Part shown: positions 32,535 through 40,150 of the stretch, one piece after another
Layout of the letters: each line of letters starts with the position of its first letter
Position numbering within the stretch: the stretch's first letter is position 1
Assembly: GCF_006376685.1 (NCBI RefSeq)
Contig: NZ_VEWL01000012.1
Span: 1-64,000, forward strand
DNA: 64,000 bases
DNA from: Ochrobactrum teleogrylli
GTDB taxonomy: Bacteria; Pseudomonadota; Alphaproteobacteria; Rhizobiales; Rhizobiaceae
Direction of reading: 5' to 3'
Translations under genes and position numbers: made by a program
The notes under the pieces: generated by a model
Seen by the model: the letters and a program-made list of their open reading frames with translations, nothing else
Databases searched by the model: none
What the model was told of the DNA's origin: nothing

Positions 32535-32582
32535 TCAATGGAGCGCTGTGTCGGCTTCCACTATCCTGGAGGAGGAATTGCC

Positions 32583-33008
32583 ATGGAAAAGTTCTTCACT
32601 CGTCTCTCCCAGACCATCGCTGAACTGGCAGGGACATCCTATGCGTTCGGTGTTGCTTTGGGTTTCATTCTCATATGGGCCTGTTCGGGTCCGATATTTG
32701 GCTTTTCCGACACCTGGCAGCTTGTCATCAACACGGCCACAACAATCATCACTTTCCTGATGGTTTTTTTGATCCAGAATTCGCAAAATCGCGATTCCAC
32801 GGCGGTGGAGGCGAAACTGGACGAAGTCATTCGTTGTCTGGAAGGGGCGCGTTCACAGCTTATCGGTATTGAGCACCTCACCGAAAGCGAAGTCGAAGCG
32901 ATACGGACGGCAATTGAGGACGAAAACGGAGATCAAACTACCAAAGTGAATGTTGAGGAATTGCTGCGTAATGCGACCCGAAGAGCAAAACAATACCGCC
33001 CGAAATAG
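32583..33008 (+). CDS. low-affinity iron permease family protein
   Basis: A 141-residue protein with two transmembrane helices (YAFGVALGFILIWACSGP and VINTATTIITFLMVFLI) followed by the IQNSQNRDSTAVEAKLDE motif and a coiled cytosolic tail. This is the PF04120-type Iron_permease family. Despite the name, bacterial members are stress proteins of unproven transport function. ATG 32583 follows GGAGG. Exact EcfG promoter upstream. It is transcribed alone. Confidence 0.88.
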   Translation: MEKFFTRLSQTIAELAGTSYAFGVALGFILIWACSGPIFGFSDTWQLVINTATTIITFLMVFLIQNSQNRDSTAVEAKLDEVIRCLEGARSQLIGIEHLTESEVEAIRTAIEDENGDQTTKVNVEELLRNATRRAKQYRPK

Positions 33009-33050
33009 ACTGCGTTCCCGCAAGCCCTTCGACAGAAACCGATTTGGTTC

Positions 33051-33075
33051 GAAACATATGTGGTTTTGAGAAGTT
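33051..33075 (+). promoter_or_regulatory. EcfG-like promoter variant, GAAAC-N17-GTT
   Basis: GAAAC (33051-33055) and GTT (33073-33075), 30 bp before the small hydrophilic protein gene. Confidence 0.5.
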
Positions 33076-33104
33076 AGACCTCCCCAATTAATGGAGGCTG
33101 AACA

Positions 33105-33323
33105 ATGGCAAATCCTTCACCGAAGCCCGGAACGACCGATCAAAAACCAAAATGGGAAGGTCCACCGGAAAACCGACCGCGCGGTTATGACCCGGCGGAA
33201 GATAATCCCGACAAACAACGCGATGCAGCGGGACACAGCCTGTCAGATCCCGACCGCAGAAATCTCTCCGATGCTTTAAGCGAGCCAAAGTCCAACACGA
33301 CGAAGAAAAAAGGAGATGCGTAA
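33105..33323 (+). CDS. small hydrophilic protein, unknown function
   Basis: A 72-residue, Pro/Asp/Lys-rich protein (TTDQKPKWEGPPENRPRGYD, DPDRRNLSDALSEPKS) without hydrophobic core, so it is likely disordered, like other small stress proteins here. GGAGG lies 7 nt before ATG 33105. Its stop overlaps the flavoprotein start (TAATG), so the two genes are coupled. No family was recognised. Confidence 0.72.
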   Translation: MANPSPKPGTTDQKPKWEGPPENRPRGYDPAEDNPDKQRDAAGHSLSDPDRRNLSDALSEPKSNTTKKKGDA

Positions 33324-33960
33324 TGACGACGACTTCTCCAATCCCCATCCCTCTCAAGGCGCTCGCGCTGAATGCGACATTGAAAGGCAAGGCGGATCAT
33401 ACGCCGTCCTCGACCGATGAACTGTTACGCTATCTGGATTCTCATCTCATTCCATATGGGGTAGAGACCGAACATCTGCGATTGAGCGCATTCAATATCG
33501 AGCCGGGTGTGACATCCCGCGAAAGCGACGAGGATGAATGGCCCATGGTGCGGCAGAAGATTTTAGATTCGGACATTTTTATTCTCGGCACCCCGATCTG
33601 GCTCGGACAGCCATCCAGCATCTGTAAGCGTGTTTTGGAACGCATGGATGCCTTTCTTTCCGAAACAGACGACAAGAACCGGATGCCTTCCTATGACTGT
33701 GTTGCTGCGGTGGTTGTGGTTGGCAATGAGGATGGAGCTCATCACGTATCCGCCGAGCTATATCAGGCTTTGAACGATGTTGGTTTTACCTTGCCAGCGA
33801 ATGCCGTCACCTATTGGGTGGCGAGGCGATGCAATCAACCAACTTCGTCGATCTCAACACAATTCCCGAAGTCGTTGTTTCAACGACGAAAATGGTCGCC
33901 GCAAATTGTGTCCATCTTGCCCATTTATTGAAGAACCACCCCTATCCAGGTAGCCATTAA
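33323..33960 (+). pseudogene. NAD(P)H-dependent flavodoxin-like oxidoreductase, frameshifted near its 3' end
   Basis: The first roughly 165 residues are a flavodoxin-fold FMN reductase (LKALALNATLKG, then SDIFILGTPIWLGQPSS as the flavin loop, AAVVVVGNEDGAHH). After TYWV at about 33816-33823 the reading frame shifts. In the plus-one alternative frame, assuming one missing G in GGGTGG-CGAGG, the protein continues GEAMQSTNFVDLNTIPEV, then STTKMVAANCVHLAHLLK, and stops at 33960, matching the usual C-terminus of the family. As written, the frame ends at 33931 with an unrelated tail. This is either a sequencing slip or a recent inactivating deletion. Confidence 0.8.
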
Positions 33961-34208
33961 AACATCATGGGCTGGCTTGGGTTGTCCGGTTCCGGCGAAG
34001 GTGGCCCGGGATCGGGAAGCGGCGGTATTTGTTCCGGTTCGTCAGGACCAATGGGATCTCCATCGGGCTGTGGTATGGTCTCCGGCGGCTGCTGGGGGAC
34101 TTTTTCGGGCTCAGGCGATGGTATCTCCGGGGGATCGCCCGATTGCAATTCCAGAGCGTTCTTCTTGAATTGGGCAGCGTTTGCGGTATCGGGTTGCAGC
34201 GTTTTCAT
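33957..34208 (-). CDS. proline-rich acidic small protein
   Basis: An 83-residue protein whose second half is a Pro/Glu/Asp-rich repeat (PEIPSPEPEKVPQQPPETIP, PLPDPGPPSPEPDNP), certainly extended or disordered. Good ribosome site (GGAAGGA) before ATG 34208 and an exact EcfG promoter 32 bp upstream. Its stop codon overlaps the restored stop of the convergent flavoprotein gene (33957-33960), which supports that gene's original length. The function is unknown. Confidence 0.7.
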   Translation of the reverse strand: MKTLQPDTANAAQFKKNALELQSGDPPEIPSPEPEKVPQQPPETIPQPDGDPIGPDEPEQIPPLPDPGPPSPEPDNPSQPMMF

Positions 34209-34239
34209 CGGATTTCCTTCCTCTTTTCCAGAAGGGCCG

Positions 34240-34264
34240 AACCTGTCGCAGAGGCGATTGTTCC
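34240..34264 (-). promoter_or_regulatory. EcfG-type promoter, GGAAC-N17-GTT (minus strand)
   Basis: GGAAC at 34264-34260 and GTT at 34242-34240, upstream of the Pro-rich gene. Confidence 0.8.
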
Positions 34265-34273
34265 GCCAGCTGT

Positions 34274-34561
34274 TTAACGTTTCTCCGGCTTTCCGTAAGC
34301 ACTGCGCAATTCAGTTTTCGCCAGCTCCAATATTCGTTTGCGCTCTTTCGGCAGCTTTGTGCCAGCACGATTGATATAAAAAGTCAGCATCGACATCGCC
34401 GATTGGAATGGAGTGGTTTTGCGCTTTCGACTGTGATCGGCCGAACGTTTCAGGGAGAGCGCGATCTTCTTCGGATCATTATCTTCGAAAATATGCGGTT
34501 CCAGTGTCAGCGCATCGCTATGCTCGGTCACTTCTGCCGACCACTTTTTGGACTTGGTCAT
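34274..34561 (-). CDS. DUF3175 family protein
   Basis: A 95-residue protein matching DUF3175: KWSAEVTEHSDALTLEPHIF, DPKKIALSLKRSADHSRKRK, and the strongly conserved SAMSMLTFYINRAGTKL. It is cytosolic, basic and helical; the function is unknown. GAGG before ATG 34561 and an exact EcfG promoter 42 bp upstream make it another single-gene stress unit. Confidence 0.88.
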   Translation of the reverse strand: MTKSKKWSAEVTEHSDALTLEPHIFEDNDPKKIALSLKRSADHSRKRKTTPFQSAMSMLTFYINRAGTKLPKERKRILELAKTELRSAYGKPEKR

Positions 34562-34602
34562 GCCTGCACCTCGATGATTTTAAGGGAACTGTTTGCCCTC
34601 AA

Positions 34603-34627
34603 AACCTATTACCATGGCAGATGTTCC
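34603..34627 (-). promoter_or_regulatory. EcfG-type promoter, GGAAC-N17-GTT (minus strand)
   Basis: GGAAC at 34627-34623 and GTT at 34605-34603, upstream of the DUF3175 gene. Confidence 0.8.
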
Positions 34628-34711
34628 AGCTTTTTTAGTCCGCGATCAGATCAATGGCTGCCACAAACGCTCATAAATCCCGTTTTCACGTATCTTTGGA
34701 GGAGATTGTTC

Positions 34712-35941
34712 ATGGCAGATCATGATGCTGCAACCCGCAAAGACAAGTTGCGAACCGGAATTCCCTTCTGGATAAAAACTCCGAATTCCACGGTGCAAGT
34801 GGACCGGCATCTTCCCGATCAGTCTTTTGACGTTACCGTCATCGGCGCAGGCATCTCCGGGGCTTTGATGGCGGAAGCACTGACCCGCAGTGGAAAAAGC
34901 GTGTTGATCGTTGACCGCAGGCCACCTGTACGCGGATCAACTTCGGCGTCCACATCAATGATCCAGCATGAAATCGACATACCTCTCACGCAACTGCGCA
35001 GGAAAATCGGCGCCGCACCAGCCAATGCGGCCTGGCTCCGATCAGCGCAGGCTGTTCAGGACTTGATCGATTTGTCCGCCCGGCTTGAGATCAATTGTCA
35101 AATGCATCGCAAGTCAGCGCTCTATCTCGCAGGCAACAAGATGAGCGCTCAAGCATTGGCCAAGGAGGAGGAGGCGCGCAACGAGATCGGCATCAAAGCC
35201 GACTATCTCAACCGCGCAGCTCTGATTGCGCGCTTCGGACTGGATCGTCCCGCCGCGATTTTGTCGGATGTTTCCGCATCTGCCAATCCAGCACAGCTGA
35301 CCGCCGGGCTTCTGCACAAGGCGCTGACGCGCAATGCCCATATTGTTTCTCCTGTCGAGATCACCGATATGGCTGAGATGCCCTCCGGCGTAGCTCTGGC
35401 GACCCGAAAGGGCGAAGTTCTGGTTGCGGAACATGCCGTGTTTTGCACCGGTTATGAATATCTCCCCCAGATGGAAACCAAATGGCACAGCATCACATCG
35501 ACCTGGGCGATCGCTTCTAAGCCTATGTCTGGTGTGCCCCGTTGGATGCGCAACTTGCTCGTCTGGGAAGCTGCTGATCCCTATCTTTATTTGAGAACTG
35601 ATGCATTTGGGCGCATCATCGCCGGGGGTGAAGACGAGCAGGCGCAAGAAAGCAGCCACGATCCAAAGAAGCTGGCATATAAAGCGGCCATCATCGCGAA
35701 AAAGCTGAAAGACCTCACCGGAATTGCGATCGATAAGCCAGATTATATCTGGTCCTCGCCATTCGGAATTACGAAAGATGGCTTGCCGATCATCGACCGT
35801 GTACCGGGATATGAACGCATATTCGCAGCCATGGGTTTCGGTGGCAACGGAATTACCTTTGCCATGATCGCATCGCAAAACATCACAGCCGCGATAACCG
35901 GCAAGCCGGTTCCTGATGGTGAACTTTTCCGATATCGCTGA
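34712..35941 (+). CDS. FAD-dependent oxidoreductase (DAO family)
   Basis: A 409-residue D-amino-acid-oxidase-fold enzyme. The FAD dinucleotide motif is VTVIGAGISGALMAEAL, followed by VLIVDRRPPVRGSTSASTSM as the second FAD contact. A C-terminal GFGGNGITFAMIAS closes the FAD site. The substrate is probably an amine or amino acid; it cannot be told from sequence. GGAGG precedes ATG 34712. No EcfG promoter is visible, unlike its neighbours. A cupredoxin-like fragment follows directly after its stop. Confidence 0.85.
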   Translation: MADHDAATRKDKLRTGIPFWIKTPNSTVQVDRHLPDQSFDVTVIGAGISGALMAEALTRSGKSVLIVDRRPPVRGSTSASTSMIQHEIDIPLTQLRRKIGAAPANAAWLRSAQAVQDLIDLSARLEINCQMHRKSALYLAGNKMSAQALAKEEEARNEIGIKADYLNRAALIARFGLDRPAAILSDVSASANPAQLTAGLLHKALTRNAHIVSPVEITDMAEMPSGVALATRKGEVLVAEHAVFCTGYEYLPQMETKWHSITSTWAIASKPMSGVPRWMRNLLVWEAADPYLYLRTDAFGRIIAGGEDEQAQESSHDPKKLAYKAAIIAKKLKDLTGIAIDKPDYIWSSPFGITKDGLPIIDRVPGYERIFAAMGFGGNGITFAMIASQNITAAITGKPVPDGELFRYR

Positions 35942-36185
35942 CGCGCGGACCTACAAAGGTATATCATAACGGAAGTGGGGAACCGAGCATTGTCAAAGTA
36001 AAGGCAGGCTGGACCGTTGAGTGGACAAATAAGGACCCGATGGCTCCTACCGCTGCAGTTCAAGGTGGATGGGAAATCATGATACCACCCGGGAAACGGG
36101 CGAGTAGGGTCATCACGGACAAAGCCAACATTGATTACTATTGCCGGTTTCATCCCAATATGAAGGGGCGAATTGAAGTCGTGTA
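35942..36185 (+). pseudogene. cupredoxin-like remnant without a start codon
   Basis: The frame from just after the oxidoreductase stop to TAG 36185 reads like a small blue-copper domain: IVKVKAGWTVEWTNKD, PPGKRASRVITDKANIDYYC and RFHPNMKGRIEVV. The Cys-x2-His-x2-Met copper loop is intact, but the first His ligand position (normally PHT) is replaced (MAPTAA). There is no in-frame ATG, GTG or TTG before the domain and no signal peptide. It is probably a decayed copy whose 5' part was lost. Confidence 0.7.
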
Positions 36186-36542
36186 GCTAAAACCCGCTTG
36201 TGCCAGTCCCTTTGATATCGTTGAGCCTGTTCAAATATAACGAGGGTGAACACAGTGCTGGAAACAGGCTGGGTTTACCCAAAAACTATCCCGTATAGAG
36301 GTTATTCTCGGCTTTCGTGCCCGCCGATCTGCGGAGGCGACTTTACCGTAACGTACTTCCCGTTCCGAATTTCATCATGCAGCCTCGGGTGACCGACCAT
36401 AATCCCAGTGTTTGAACGCCCTCTGCATTTAGCGATGAAGTCAAGCAGCCTATGTTCTGGGCAATTGGTTTTTTGAACCGCCGCTCCAATAGTTCAACTT
36501 TCAACATCTGGCAAAAAGCCAAGCGCAATGAATCAAAGTGAA
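36186..36542. other. intergenic stretch without a convincing gene
   Basis: About 360 bp with only short frames lacking ribosome sites. It lies between the cupredoxin remnant and the hydrolase terminator. Together with the remnant, this looks like a decayed right boundary of the stress island. No repeats or integrase fragments were seen. Confidence 0.5.
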
Positions 36543-36566
36543 ATGCGCCGGAAAATACCGGCGCAT
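36543..36566 (-). terminator. terminator of the hydrolase gene
   Basis: A 9-bp stem ATGCGCCGG / CCGGCGCAT with a 6-nt loop, followed on the minus strand by TTTCACTTT, just after the hydrolase stop. Confidence 0.75.
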
Positions 36567-36573
36567 CTATCGT

Positions 36574-37410
36574 TTAGCTGCGAATAAAGGCGAGCAAATC
36601 GGCGTTAATCACATCTGCATTGACCGTTAGCATTCCGTGCGAGAAACCCGGATAGATGATCAACTTGCTGTTTTGCAGCAGCTTGTCTTGCATAAGCGCG
36701 GCAGTTTTATAGGGAACGACTTGGTCATCATCGCCCTGAAGCACTAGGGTCGGGACTGTAATCGCTTTCAAGTCCGCAGTCTGGTCAGTTTCCGAGAAGG
36801 CTTTTATGCCTTCATAATGCGCCTTGGCGCTGCCCATCATGCCCTGCCGCCACCAATTATCTATCACGCCTTGTGAAGGCTCCGCTCCCGTGCGGTTGAA
36901 GCCATAGAAAGGGCCGGCCGGCACATCGATGAAAAACTGAGCGCGATTGGCGGCGAGAGCGGCGCGAAAGCCATCGAACACCTCGATCGGAGTACCCTCA
37001 GGATTATTCTCTGTCTTCACCATCAGTGGTGGAACAGAGCTGACCAGCACGGCTTTGGCGACACGACCTTGTGGCTGGCCGTGTTGGGCGACATAACGAG
37101 CGACTTCGCCGCCGCCGGTTGAGTGGCCTATATGAATGGCATTGCGAAGATCGAGATGTTCCGCGACGGCCGAAGCATCGGCCGCGTAGTGATCCATATC
37201 GTGCCCTTCGCTGACCTGGCTCGACCGGCCATGGCCGCGACGATCGTGAGCAACAACGCGGAAGCCTTCCTTTAGGAAGAATAGCATCTGATTATCCCAA
37301 TCGTCGGCGCTTAATGGCCAACCATGGTGGAAATGAATCGGCTGCGCATCCTTCGGGCCCCAATCCTTGTAAAAAATCTCTGTTCCATCCTTGGCTTTAA
37401 CAAAAGTCAC
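36574..37410 (-). CDS. alpha/beta hydrolase, non-haem chloroperoxidase type
   Basis: A 278-residue hydrolase of the bromoperoxidase/arylesterase-like group. Oxyanion HFHHGWPLSADDW, Ser nucleophile in GHSTGGGE, Asp in LQGDDDQVVP, His in PGFSHGML. Such enzymes are esterases that can also perhydrolyse acids; the natural substrate is unknown. I choose GTG 37410 with AAAGGAG 7 nt upstream, which gives the usual N-terminus (TFVKAKDGTEIFYKDWG); the longer frame to 37473 has no site. Confidence 0.87.
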   Translation of the reverse strand: MTFVKAKDGTEIFYKDWGPKDAQPIHFHHGWPLSADDWDNQMLFFLKEGFRVVAHDRRGHGRSSQVSEGHDMDHYAADASAVAEHLDLRNAIHIGHSTGGGEVARYVAQHGQPQGRVAKAVLVSSVPPLMVKTENNPEGTPIEVFDGFRAALAANRAQFFIDVPAGPFYGFNRTGAEPSQGVIDNWWRQGMMGSAKAHYEGIKAFSETDQTADLKAITVPTLVLQGDDDQVVPYKTAALMQDKLLQNSKLIIYPGFSHGMLTVNADVINADLLAFIRS

Positions 37411-37990
37411 GGCAATTCTCCTTTGTTGTCGGGGATGATAAAGACGCATGCTATTCAGTTTTATGCACTGCACCGCAATTCAAACGTCATCCACCAAGAA
37501 CAAGTCGCGGATGAATGGAGCTCAATGATTGTGTTGGTGCCAGTTGGTAGTGCGTACGCTACCCGCCCGACGGCGGACCGTCAGCGAAACTCTCAAGCCG
37601 ATTTGAACCAATTATCTGTGACGCAAGCTCAGTTTGAGCTTTCATGCTTTGGTCCTCCGGTCAGGTATATACCTTTGATATAGAGCGGATAGATGCAGCA
37701 TTCCCTTATTTAAGCTACACCACATAAATTGAAATTGGCAAGAGTGACATTAATTAATTGCAAAACTGACACAATCAACGAAGGCTCCCGCCTTCATTGC
37801 GCAGTAATTAAACTATATTTTATGGATTCCACCAAAATATATTTAAAATATAATAATTGATCAATAAATATTATACATGCTGCTATTTCCGGAAAAGCAA
37901 ATATATCGGAATATGTACGTCTGGGGCAGACGCAGCAGAAAAATCCGTACTCAATGCAAACTTACGACGGAATTCACCCCAAACGGTCGA
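37411..37990. other. 580-bp intergenic stretch, strongly AT-rich at 37,700-37,930
   Basis: No frame here looks coding. The part around 37800-37880 is mostly A/T (runs such as AATATATTTAAAATATAATA), well below the surrounding GC content. It separates the stress side from the apiose operon. It may be a recombination boundary, a promoter/bend region or decayed DNA. No inverted-repeat ends or tRNA fragment were seen. Confidence 0.5.
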
Positions 37991-38695
37991 TCACTTCACA
38001 TATAAGTCGCGTGAACGCTTCAGATGCGCCAGCATTGCCGCCTCGGCGCCTTCAGCGTCATTTTCGGCCAAACGGTCTAGAATTTCGGTGTGCTCGGCAA
38101 GCGTGTATTTTTCCTTGCCGGTCCAGATCAGCATGTGTGTGTGGTATTCTTTCAGCCACGCCAGCATGGCTTCGCTGACCGCCACAAAGATCGGATTATC
38201 CAGTATCTTTGCTATGCGAATATGAAACTCCATATCCGCGGCGATGAACGCATTGGCATCACCCAATGACTGCCGTTGCCGTTCAATGATATCCCGCAAT
38301 TCGGAAATATCGCGCGCAGTCACCTTCTGCGCCGCCTCACGTGCAACGCCGCGTTCAAAAAATATACGCGCGCTCTTCAGATGCTCGAGCGTCTCCATCG
38401 ACTGCGCAAGCATGATCTTCGCGGTTGGGTCCACCTGTTGAAATATCGACCTTGCGGTGAGCTTGAGAACCTTCGCGCGCTCTCCATGCGAAATGCTGAC
38501 CAAACCCATTTTTGCAAGCGACTGCATTGCCTCGCGGATTGCCGGACGCCCCACACCGAAGCGTTCCATCAAAACCCGTTCGGATGGCATTTCATCGCCC
38601 GGCAGCAATTCGCCCGACGTGATCATGGTTTCAAGCCGGTCAAAAACTTCGTCTGACAATTTACGGCGAACGATAGGTTCGATTGGCTGGGTCAT
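37991..38695 (-). CDS. GntR/FadR-subfamily transcriptional regulator
   Basis: A 234-residue regulator with an N-terminal winged helix (EVFDRLETMITSGELLPGDE, MPSERVLMERFGVGRPAIRE) and a C-terminal FCD ligand-binding domain (FHIRIAKILDNPIF, AEHTEILDRL). It is divergent from the apiose operon. The ACTGGT-TAT-ACCAGT palindrome at 41506 and its half-degenerate relative at 38813 fit the FadR-type TGGT-N3-ACCA operator, so it is the likely local repressor, with a pathway metabolite as inducer. Confidence 0.9.
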   Translation of the reverse strand: MTQPIEPIVRRKLSDEVFDRLETMITSGELLPGDEMPSERVLMERFGVGRPAIREAMQSLAKMGLVSISHGERAKVLKLTARSIFQQVDPTAKIMLAQSMETLEHLKSARIFFERGVAREAAQKVTARDISELRDIIERQRQSLGDANAFIAADMEFHIRIAKILDNPIFVAVSEAMLAWLKEYHTHMLIWTGKEKYTLAEHTEILDRLAENDAEGAEAAMLAHLKRSRDLYVK

Positions 38696-38812
38696 GGCAT
38701 CTCACTAGTCATGAGCTTTGTTCCCTTATGCATCTTCAACGGCGCAGATGAAAGCCGTTACCCACACCCACATGCAGGGGCTAACAATTTTTCCTCTTGC
38801 ACATGTTGGAAT

Positions 38813-38827
38813 ACTCATTATACCAGT
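38813..38827. promoter_or_regulatory. GntR-type operator, ACTCAT-TAT-ACCAGT
   Basis: One arm (ACCAGT) is identical to the operator at 41506-41520 and the other is degenerate. GGAATACTCATT occurs just upstream at both places. It lies in the promoter region of the RuBisCO-like gene. Confidence 0.6.
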
Positions 38828-38890
38828 TTGCATTCAAACGCCATGCGCTTTTCGCTGGCGCGAGTAAAACAGCGAGTGACGGCAATTCCG

Positions 38891-40150
38891 ATGAACATCC
38901 GCTTGACCTATCGCATAGAAAGCACCGGCAACATTGAGAAGATGGCGGCCAAGATCGCCAGCGATCAATCCACCGGCACTTTTGTTGCTGTTCCCGGTGA
39001 AACGGAGGAATTGAAGGCCCGCGTCGCCGCCAAGGTGCTGGATATCCGCCCTTTGGAAGACGCGCAGGTTCCAGCCTGGCCGGAACTGGAATGCGATCAC
39101 GGCCCGATCAGGCGCGCCGATGTTGATATTGCTTTTCCGCTTGATGCGGTCGGCACCGATCTCGCCGCGCTCATGACCATCGCCATTGGCGGGGTCTATT
39201 CGATCAAGGGCATGACCGGTATTCGCGTCGTCGATATGAAATTGCCGCAGGCATTCCGTAACGCCCATCCTGGCCCGCAATTCGGTATTGAGGGAAGCCG
39301 CAAGCTCACCGGCGTTGAAAAGCGTCCGATCATTGGCACCATCGTCAAGCCCGCGCTTGGCCTGCGTCCCCATGAAACGGCGGAATTGGTGGGTGAGTTG
39401 ATTGAATCCGGCGTGGATTTCATCAAGGACGATGAAAAACTGATGAGTCCTGCTTATTCCCCGCTGAAAGAACGCATTGCGGCAATCATGCCGCGCATTC
39501 TCGATCACGAACAGAAGACCGGCAAGAAGGTCATGTATGCCTTCGGCATCTCGCATGCAGACCCTGACGAGATGATGCGCAATCATGACCTGGTGCTCAA
39601 AGCGGGCGGCAATTGCGCCGTGATCAATATCAACTCCATCGGCTTCGGCGGCATGAGTTTCCTGCGCAAGCGCTCGGGTCTTGTTCTGCATGCGCATCGC
39701 AATGGCTGGGACGTTTTGACCCGCAATCCGGGTGTCGGCATGGATTTCCGCGTCTATCAGCAGTTCTGGCGCCTGCTCGGCGTCGATCAGTTCCAGATCA
39801 ACGGCATCCGCGTGAAATATTGGGAGCCGGACGAAAGCTTCGTCTCGTCGTTCAAGGCGATCAGTACACCGCTCTTCGATCCGTCCGATTGCCCGCTGCC
39901 GGTTGCAGGCTCCGGTCAATGGGGCGGGCAGGCACCGGAAACCTTTGCACGCACAGGCCGTACCACGGACCTCCTCTATTTGTGCGGCGGCGGCATTGTC
40001 AGCCATCCCGGCGGACCGGCAGCAGGGGTTCGCGCTGTACAGCAGGCGTGGGAGGCCGCAGTGGCCGACATCCCGCTTGAGGTTTACGCAAAAGACCACC
40101 CCGAACTCGCGGCCTCGCTGGCGAAATTCGGCAATGGAGGCGAAGGATGA
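38891..40150 (+). CDS. oiaX: RuBisCO-like protein, 3-oxo-isoapionate-4-phosphate transcarboxylase/hydrolase
   Basis: A 419-residue form-IV RuBisCO-like protein. Recognisable are QSTGTFVAVPGET, GTIVKPALGL with K153, and the metal/carbamate site FIKDDE with K179, all conserved as in true RuBisCO. In characterised D-apionate clusters this type converts 3-oxo-isoapionate 4-phosphate to 3-phosphoglycerate and glycolate. Its neighbours (kinase, oxidoisomerase, lactonase, apiose dehydrogenase) are exactly that pathway, so the assignment rests on context plus family. ATG 38891 gives the family N-terminus; an ATG at 38843 is too close to the operator. Its stop overlaps the kinase start (ATGA). Confidence 0.9.
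   Translation: MNIRLTYRIESTGNIEKMAAKIASDQSTGTFVAVPGETEELKARVAAKVLDIRPLEDAQVPAWPELECDHGPIRRADVDIAFPLDAVGTDLAALMTIAIGGVYSIKGMTGIRVVDMKLPQAFRNAHPGPQFGIEGSRKLTGVEKRPIIGTIVKPALGLRPHETAELVGELIESGVDFIKDDEKLMSPAYSPLKERIAAIMPRILDHEQKTGKKVMYAFGISHADPDEMMRNHDLVLKAGGNCAVININSIGFGGMSFLRKRSGLVLHAHRNGWDVLTRNPGVGMDFRVYQQFWRLLGVDQFQINGIRVKYWEPDESFVSSFKAISTPLFDPSDCPLPVAGSGQWGGQAPETFARTGRTTDLLYLCGGGIVSHPGGPAAGVRAVQQAWEAAVADIPLEVYAKDHPELAASLAKFGNGGEG

Noticed and set aside
34181-34711. Long N-terminal extension of the FAD oxidoreductase reading frame
   Set aside because: It runs antisense through the DUF3175 gene, and the ribosome site GGAGG with ATG 34712 gives the normal family N-terminus.
17255-36200. Whether the stress region is a horizontally acquired island
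   Set aside because: I saw no integrase, transposase, flanking tRNA or direct repeats, and codon usage looks like the rest, so island here means only a functional cluster.
36343-36528. 61-codon minus-strand frame between the cupredoxin remnant and the hydrolase
   Set aside because: No ribosome site and a composition expected of non-coding DNA.
38711-38890. 60-residue N-terminal extension of the RuBisCO-like protein
   Set aside because: It would start upstream of the operator region and lacks a ribosome site; the family begins at MNIRLTYRIES.
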